A stretch of DNA of 9,937 bases from a bacterium (GTDB lineage Bacteria > SZUA-182 > SZUA-191 > JAJRXT01). The DNA is taken from NCBI GenBank assembly GCA_024277605.1, contig JAJRUU010000134.1:1-9937 (forward strand), given 5' to 3'. The notes beneath the pieces were generated by a model. That model did no database searches. It saw only the letters and a list, made by a program, of their open reading frames with translations, and was not told the DNA's origin. The position numbers and the translations under genes are program-made. Within the stretch, counting starts at the first letter, position 1, and each line of letters begins with the position of its first letter. Of the stretch, positions 7,023-9,937 are shown piece after piece.

Positions 7023-7814
7023 TTATTTGGATTGCACCAACTTGCCAATGGTACCAAAGCGCCGCTCTCTCTGCTGATATTCTAAAATAGCCTGCAGGAA
7101 TTCGCGTTTCCTGAAATCCGGCCACAGGGTTGGTGTAATCAACATCTCCGCATAAGCCAATTGCCACAGTAAAAAGTTGCTGATGCGCATTTCCCCGCTG
7201 GTTCTGATTAACAGATCAGGATCGGGCAGATCAGCAGTATATAGATAACCAGAGAAGGTTTCCTCATCCAGTTCATTTATGTCCAAGCGCTTATGCTCTA
7301 CATCCCTGACTATCCCCTTCACCGCATCTACAATTTCCTGCTGACCACCGTAATTTAAGGCTACATTTAAGATGAGGCCTGTATTTTTACAGGTTTGATC
7401 GATACTCCATTTTATCTGCTGCTGCACCCAATCGGGTAAACCGGCAATCCGACCGATCGTCTGAAAACAGATGTTATTTTTCTTCATACTAATCAATTCG
7501 CGCTTTAGAAACTCCACCAACAGCTTCATCAAAGCCCCAACCTCATCAGCCGGGCGACGCCAGTTCTCCGCTGAAAAGGCGTACAGAGTCAGCACATTGA
7601 GCCCCAGATCAGAGGCAACTTCCACAATTTTAAGGGCTGATTCCATGCCCACCCGGTGACCGGCTACACGGGGAAGCATCCTGGATCTGGCCCAGCGGCC
7701 ATTGCCATCCATAATAACGGCCACATGCTTAGGCAAATTATTATGATCGATCATTGACCACAATTCCTGCTTACTAAACTTGCGGACATCCGGCTTATTT
7801 TTCTTCTTTAGCAT
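7023..7814 (-). CDS. uppS: Isoprenyl transferase (undecaprenyl diphosphate synthase)
   Basis: This cytoplasmic cis-prenyltransferase condenses isopentenyl diphosphate units onto farnesyl diphosphate to make the C55 carrier lipid for peptidoglycan and other wall polymers. The 263-residue product carries VAVIMDGNGRWA with catalytic Asp36, AGHRVG (His53), LYAFSAENWRRP, LNVALNYGG and LIRTSGEMRISNFLLWQ (Arg204, Arg210), with Glu223 in the following YAE as a metal ligand. An N-terminal basic extension of about 27 residues precedes the core. The ATG at 7814 has AGGA about ten bases upstream. It is the first gene of the run uppS-cdsA-dxr-rseP-ispG, whose early products feed isoprenoids to this enzyme. 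Product chain length is inferred from family and context. Confidence 0.95.
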   Translation of the reverse strand: MLKKKNKPDVRKFSKQELWSMIDHNNLPKHVAVIMDGNGRWARSRMLPRVAGHRVGMESALKIVEVASDLGLNVLTLYAFSAENWRRPADEVGALMKLLVEFLKRELISMKKNNICFQTIGRIAGLPDWVQQQIKWSIDQTCKNTGLILNVALNYGGQQEIVDAVKGIVRDVEHKRLDINELDEETFSGYLYTADLPDPDLLIRTSGEMRISNFLLWQLAYAEMLITPTLWPDFRKREFLQAILEYQQRERRFGTIGKLVQSK

Positions 7815-7853
7815 AGTTACATCATCCTGATGATATTAATTTATTATATCTCC

Positions 7854-7882
7854 ATAATAGCATCGCTAATTCAAAAAAGCAA
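7854..7882 (-). promoter_or_regulatory. Probable sigma-70-type promoter of the uppS operon
   Basis: On the minus strand TTGCTT (7882-7877) and TATTAT (7859-7854) are separated by 17 bases, upstream of uppS in the ribF-uppS gap. A perfect TATAAT also lies at 7848-7843 but lacks a matching -35. The T-run just after the -35 start, together with AGCAA/TTGCT arms at 7900-7904 and 7878-7882, could also form a weak terminator for ribF. Confidence 0.5.
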
Positions 7883-7917
7883 ATTAATGCCCGGAGACGT
7901 TGCTGTGATGTGTAAAA

Positions 7918-8859
7918 TTATAACAGAACCGGAGTCGGCAAATCAGTCAATACTTGCCGGGCCCGGCTTACATCTTTCTCAATTTGATCCCTAAGTTCTT
8001 CTTCACCGGCAAAGGCAACCTCATCTCGAAGACGGGCCACAAACCCAACCCTTAACCGCTCTTTATAAATATCCCCTTTAAAGTCCAGCATATGAACCTC
8101 AACTAAAAGGGGATGTTGGCCATATGTGGGTTGATAACCTATATTGGCTACTCCCTGGAAGACCCGCCCTTTAAAACTTACCCATACCGCATATACTCCA
8201 ACTGCCGATATGAGTTTGGGTTGCTGCGCTAAGTTAGCGGTAGGAAAGCCCAAAGCCTTGCCCTTTTGCCCTCCCGCAACCACCGCTGCCGTTATGGAAT
8301 AAACCCGGCCTAAGAGTTTATTGGCTGTCTCTATTTCTCCTTCGGCAATCTTCTCCCGTATCCGGGTACTGCTGGATATAACTCCATCACACACTACAGC
8401 ATCTATTACCTCCAGCCTATAGCCGTATGCGGACTGCATTTTGTCTAACAGGAGAACCGTACCCTTACGATGATAACCAAATGCATAGTCATGGCCTACA
8501 ATAATTTCGGTTGGGTGTATGTTTTTATAAATGGTTTCATCTAGAAATTTTTCTGCCGATTGCTGAGCAAATTCTGCGGTAAATGGAACGCTAATTAACA
8601 CTTGAACGCCAAAATTACGCAAAAGCCTTATTTTCTCATCTTGTGTAGTCAGCCGCGGGGGACTTTTATGAGGGGCCAATATCTCCAGGGGATGCGACTG
8701 GAAGGTAAGCACCATGCCAGTACCCCCCAGTTCCCCGGCTCGCTCAACTACCCGTTCCAATATAGCCCGATGTCCCCGGTGAAGTCCGTCAAAGTTCCCC
8801 AAGGTCAATACCGGTTTAGCATAGGCTTTAATATCTGCTAATCTATGAATAATTATCAT
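7918..8859 (-). CDS. ribF: Bifunctional riboflavin kinase / FAD synthetase
   Basis: RibF phosphorylates riboflavin to FMN and adenylylates FMN to FAD. From the chosen ATG the product has 313 residues, normal for the family. The N-terminal nucleotidyltransferase half shows LGNFDGLHRGH (HxGH type, residues 20-30), HDYAFGYHRKG (123-133) and SSTRIRE (163-169). The C-terminal flavokinase half shows GKALGFPTANL (200-210) and GVYAVWVSF. A longer reading from TTG at 8907 would add 16 residues, but they are unlike the family and neither start has a good ribosome site, so the ATG giving MIIIHRLADI is preferred. RibF commonly sits near truB or rpsO; here it stands alone upstream of uppS with its own promoter. 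Confidence 0.94.
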   Translation of the reverse strand: MIIIHRLADIKAYAKPVLTLGNFDGLHRGHRAILERVVERAGELGGTGMVLTFQSHPLEILAPHKSPPRLTTQDEKIRLLRNFGVQVLISVPFTAEFAQQSAEKFLDETIYKNIHPTEIIVGHDYAFGYHRKGTVLLLDKMQSAYGYRLEVIDAVVCDGVISSSTRIREKIAEGEIETANKLLGRVYSITAAVVAGGQKGKALGFPTANLAQQPKLISAVGVYAVWVSFKGRVFQGVANIGYQPTYGQHPLLVEVHMLDFKGDIYKERLRVGFVARLRDEVAFAGEEELRDQIEKDVSRARQVLTDLPTPVLL

Positions 8860-8892
8860 GGATACAGCTATTTTTGATTTATTCTGGCAATT

Positions 8893-8935
8893 ATGGTAGT
8901 CTGACAAAGTTACTGGAAACGTGTAAGCCTACCAT
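8893..8935 (-). promoter_or_regulatory. Inverted repeat across the ribF promoter and 5' leader
   Basis: ATGGTAG and CTACCAT (7 bp, perfect) are 29 bases apart, with inner arms TTAC and GTAA. The upstream arm covers part of the ribF -10 region and the expected start site lies inside the loop. It may be an operator or a leader hairpin. It does not match the FMN riboswitch core. Confidence 0.35.
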
Positions 8936-8955
8936 GAAATTAAGCAAAATGTCAA
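8926..8955 (-). promoter_or_regulatory. Probable ribF promoter with extended -10
   Basis: On the minus strand a perfect -35 TTGACA (8955-8950) is followed after 18 bases by TAGGCT (8931-8926), preceded by TGG, an extended -10. It would start transcription near 8919, about 60 bases before the chosen ribF ATG. Confidence 0.6.
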
Positions 8956-8992
8956 CCGGCAGCCCGCTTTGAACCATAATACGAGATAACAC

Positions 8993-9021
8993 TTGACTTT
9001 GATTTTCAGCTAAAATATAAT
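8993..9021 (+). promoter_or_regulatory. Strong sigma-70-type promoter for the tRNA-Val transcript
   Basis: TTGACT (8993-8998) and a perfect TATAAT (9016-9021) are separated by exactly 17 bases. Transcription should start near 9028, about 160 bases before the tRNA. It is divergent from the ribF promoter, whose -35 ends 37 bases away. It may also supply read-through transcription to thrS. Confidence 0.85.
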
Positions 9022-9040
9022 TTCGATAAAATTGATGGCA

Positions 9041-9155
9041 ATGAATTCAGACCGAGGAAGTCTGCTTAGACGCTAAAAAACTAGTATTTTATTGAAAACG
9101 TTAAGTTTGTCAGCCTCAGGTCATAGGAGATCCGGCACATCTAACATGAATTTAT
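9041..9155 (+). ncRNA. Candidate structured RNA in the leader of the tRNA-Val transcript
   Basis: By eye the leader folds into a long irregular rod. ATGAATTCA (9041-9049) pairs with TGAATTTAT (9147-9155) through nine base pairs, one of them G-U. Directly next, GACCGAGG (9050-9057) pairs with CCTCAGGTC (9114-9122) with one bulged A. CTG (9062-9064) pairs with CAG (9111-9113) and CTTA (9065-9068) with TAAG (9102-9105). The 24-base 3' bulge can itself form AGAT/ATCT. A separate hairpin, ACACG/CGTGT at 9161-9176, follows before the tRNA. RNase P cleavage at the tRNA 5' end would release this RNA. No known family is recognised; the shape slightly recalls 6S RNA but is short for it. Confidence 0.4.
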
Positions 9156-9187
9156 GAAAAACACGGGTTAACGTGTGATAAGCTTGC

Positions 9188-9262
9188 AGGCGCGTAGCTC
9201 AGGGGGAGAGCGCTACCTTGACACGGTAGAAGTCAGGGGTTCAAAACCCCTCGCGCCTACCA
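9188..9262 (+). tRNA. tRNA-Val (anticodon GAC), CCA encoded
   Basis: All arms of the cloverleaf can be drawn: acceptor AGGCGCG with CGCGCCT, D stem GCTC/GAGC, anticodon stem CTACC/GGTAG with loop TTGACAC, a five-base variable loop, and T stem AGGGG/CCCCT with loop TTCAAAA. The anticodon GAC (9220-9222) reads valine GUC and GUU codons. The discriminator A and the CCA tail (9260-9262) are encoded. It is transcribed from the strong promoter at 8993. Confidence 0.96.
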
Positions 9263-9287
9263 TTTATTAAATTGTACCTATAATTTT

Positions 9288-9367
9288 AAAGGCACACATT
9301 TTTTGGGTTTACAGCAAAATCGGTTGAATAATTTATGCTAGCATCATAAAAGCCGAGATGTGCTTTT
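9288..9367 (+). terminator. Large branched hairpin with U-rich tail after the tRNA
   Basis: AAAGGCACA (9288-9296) pairs with TGTGCTTTT (9359-9367) with one G-U pair. Inside, TCGGTT (9320-9325) pairs with AAGCCGA (9350-9356) around a bulged G, and the tip holds the palindrome ATGCTAGCAT (9335-9344). U-rich sequence follows (GTGGTGCTTTTGTTTTCTT). It may end or attenuate the tRNA transcript. The shape is unusual for a simple intrinsic terminator. Confidence 0.4.
9324..9352 (+). promoter_or_regulatory. Weak candidate promoter for thrS
   Basis: TTGAAT (9324-9329) and TAAAAG (9347-9352) are 17 bases apart, each matching four of six consensus bases. A start near 9359 would place all the downstream hairpins in the thrS leader. 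It overlaps the large hairpin at 9288-9367, and read-through from the tRNA promoter is an alternative. Confidence 0.25.
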
Positions 9368-9387
9368 GTGGTGCTTTTGTTTTCTTA

Positions 9388-9463
9388 CCCAACAAGTTGG
9401 GCTTAACCCGGCAAGTCGGGCTTAACCCGGCAAGTCGGGCTTAACCCGGCAAGTCGGGCTTAA
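9388..9463 (+). repeat. Four tandem 19-bp hairpin units upstream of thrS
   Basis: Units begin at 9388, 9407, 9426 and 9445 without spacers. The last three are identical (CCCGGCAAGTCGGGCTTAA). The first reads CCCAACAAGTTGGGCTTAA. Each unit forms a 5-bp hairpin around CAAG. Between the first and the others one A-T pair becomes G-C and another A-T becomes G-T, so pairing is kept. They lie in the noncoding region between tRNA-Val and thrS; function unknown. Confidence 0.85.
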
Positions 9464-9522
9464 TTAATGGCAAGACAATCTTTTAGTGTATTTGTAAAAC
9501 TCTATAGGCATGGCCTGTTTTC

Positions 9523-9573
9523 GAATAAAGCAGACCGTGTCTGTGATGTGAATAAAGCAGGCCGTACCTGCAT
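9523..9573 (+). promoter_or_regulatory. Candidate thrS operator: two tandem anticodon-like hairpins
   Basis: Two copies of a 27-base unit start at 9523 and 9550, each GAATAAA followed by a hairpin. Hairpin 1 has stem GCAGA/TCTGT (9530-9534, 9540-9544) and loop CCGTG. Hairpin 2 has stem GCAGG/CCTGC (9557-9561, 9567-9571) and loop CCGTA. Read as a seven-base loop, each puts CGT at tRNA positions 34-36, a threonine anticodon, with a purine at 37. The second hairpin ends three bases before the ribosome site of thrS. ThrRS recognises G35 and U36 of its tRNA, and in E. coli it represses its own mRNA by binding anticodon-like arms. The same logic is inferred here. The cytosine at position 33 departs from the tRNA rule of U33. 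Confidence 0.5.
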
Positions 9574-9585
9574 CAAGGAAATTAT

Positions 9586-9937
9586 ATGGCTAAAATAATA
9601 GTGAGTCTGGCTGATGGTCAAAAGGGAGAATTCACCACCCCCATCACTACCGCTGAAGCGCTCAAAAGCCTGCTCAACGGCAAACTTAAAAATATAATCG
9701 CCACTAGAGTAAATGGTGAAGCGGTTGATTTAAGCTATTCTTTGGCCCAAACTGCCGAGCTGGATCCCATTACCGCTGATTCAGCCGCAGGGCAGGAAAT
9801 ATTGCGCCATAGTACCGCCCACATCATGGCCCAGGCGGTACAAGAGCTTTATCCGGGCACTAAACTAGGCATTGGGCCGGCTATAGAAAATGGTTTTTAT
9901 TATGATTTTGATCGCCTGCAGCCATTTAGTGACGCCG
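9586..9937 (+). CDS. thrS: Threonyl-tRNA synthetase, N-terminal part, cut by the window end
   Basis: The frame runs from ATG at 9586 to the window end, giving 117 of an expected 630-650 residues. Residues 1-62 form the TGS domain (MAKIIVSLADG and following). From about 65 the N2 editing domain begins, with HSTAHIMAQAV carrying the His75-x3-His79 motif that helps remove serine mischarged on tRNA-Thr, then GPAIENGFYYDFD. The full enzyme charges tRNA-Thr in the cytoplasm. A good ribosome site, AAGGA, lies six bases before the ATG. The long upstream region has no T-box but contains tandem hairpins with CGU loops, which suggests autoregulation by the protein. Start, family and domain order are clear; the catalytic and anticodon-binding domains lie outside the window. 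Confidence 0.95.
   Translation, partial: MAKIIVSLADGQKGEFTTPITTAEALKSLLNGKLKNIIATRVNGEAVDLSYSLAQTAELDPITADSAAGQEILRHSTAHIMAQAVQELYPGTKLGIGPAIENGFYYDFDRLQPFSDA

Noticed and set aside
8860..8925. FMN riboswitch controlling ribF
   Set aside because: The leader is only about 60 bases and lacks the conserved FMN aptamer elements; ribF is also not a usual target in a leader this short.
9041..9076. Leader peptide of 11 codons upstream of tRNA-Val
   Set aside because: There is no ribosome site, no run of regulatory codons, and the same bases form one arm of a better-supported RNA stem.
9388..9463. CRISPR array
   Set aside because: The 19-bp units are directly contiguous with no variable spacers and each unit is itself a hairpin; no cas genes are present.
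9480..9508. thrS promoter with -10 TATAGG at 9503-9508
   Set aside because: The base string at 17 bases spacing is CTTTTA, a poor -35, and TATAGG is part of a small AGGC/GCCT hairpin.
9263..9585. T-box riboswitch upstream of thrS
   Set aside because: The conserved T-box/antiterminator sequence with GGGTGG and ACCGCG is absent on the plus strand of this leader, and no terminator/antiterminator pair directly precedes thrS.

Overview
The window looks like a chromosomal stretch of a free-living bacterium. The isoprenoid/envelope gene order (uppS-cdsA-dxr-rseP-ispG), a tRNA-Val with an encoded CCA tail, and a few strong Shine-Dalgarno sites suit a Bacillota/Clostridia-like genome. That placement is an inference of modest confidence, because no gene here is decisive for taxonomy.

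Layout. Bases 1-1000 are an accessory patch: the end of an AT-rich HEPN (AbiU2-like) gene, then a REP-associated tyrosine transposase (RAYT) bracketed by two hairpins of one palindrome family in opposite orientation. Bases 1027-7814 on the minus strand are a compact housekeeping operon. Read in transcription order it is uppS (undecaprenyl-PP synthesis), cdsA (CDP-diacylglycerol), dxr (MEP pathway step 2), rseP (site-2 protease), ispG (MEP pathway), a Ppx/GppA phosphatase and a UspA protein, with a likely promoter just upstream of uppS and a likely terminator after uspA. ribF (FMN/FAD synthesis) lies upstream on the same strand with its own promoter. Dxr and IspG make isoprenoid precursors, UppS turns them into the cell-wall lipid carrier, CdsA feeds phospholipid synthesis, and RseP watches the membrane. 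The ppx-uspA tail adds stress functions and is translationally coupled by start/stop overlaps.

Bases 8860-9585 hold no protein gene but are dense with signals. Divergent promoters drive ribF leftward and a tRNA-Val(GAC) transcript rightward. A roughly 160-nt leader before the tRNA folds into a long irregular rod. Beyond the tRNA lie a large branched hairpin, four tandem 19-bp hairpin units, and two tandem hairpins directly in front of thrS (threonyl-tRNA synthetase, cut by the window end).

The most interesting observation is this last pair. The two hairpins share a CCGUR loop that places CGU, a threonine anticodon, where a tRNA anticodon would sit. All differences between the two copies within the hairpins preserve pairing or fall on a loop purine. 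No T-box motif is visible. This resembles in principle the E. coli thrS operator, where the synthetase binds anticodon-like arms in its own mRNA.
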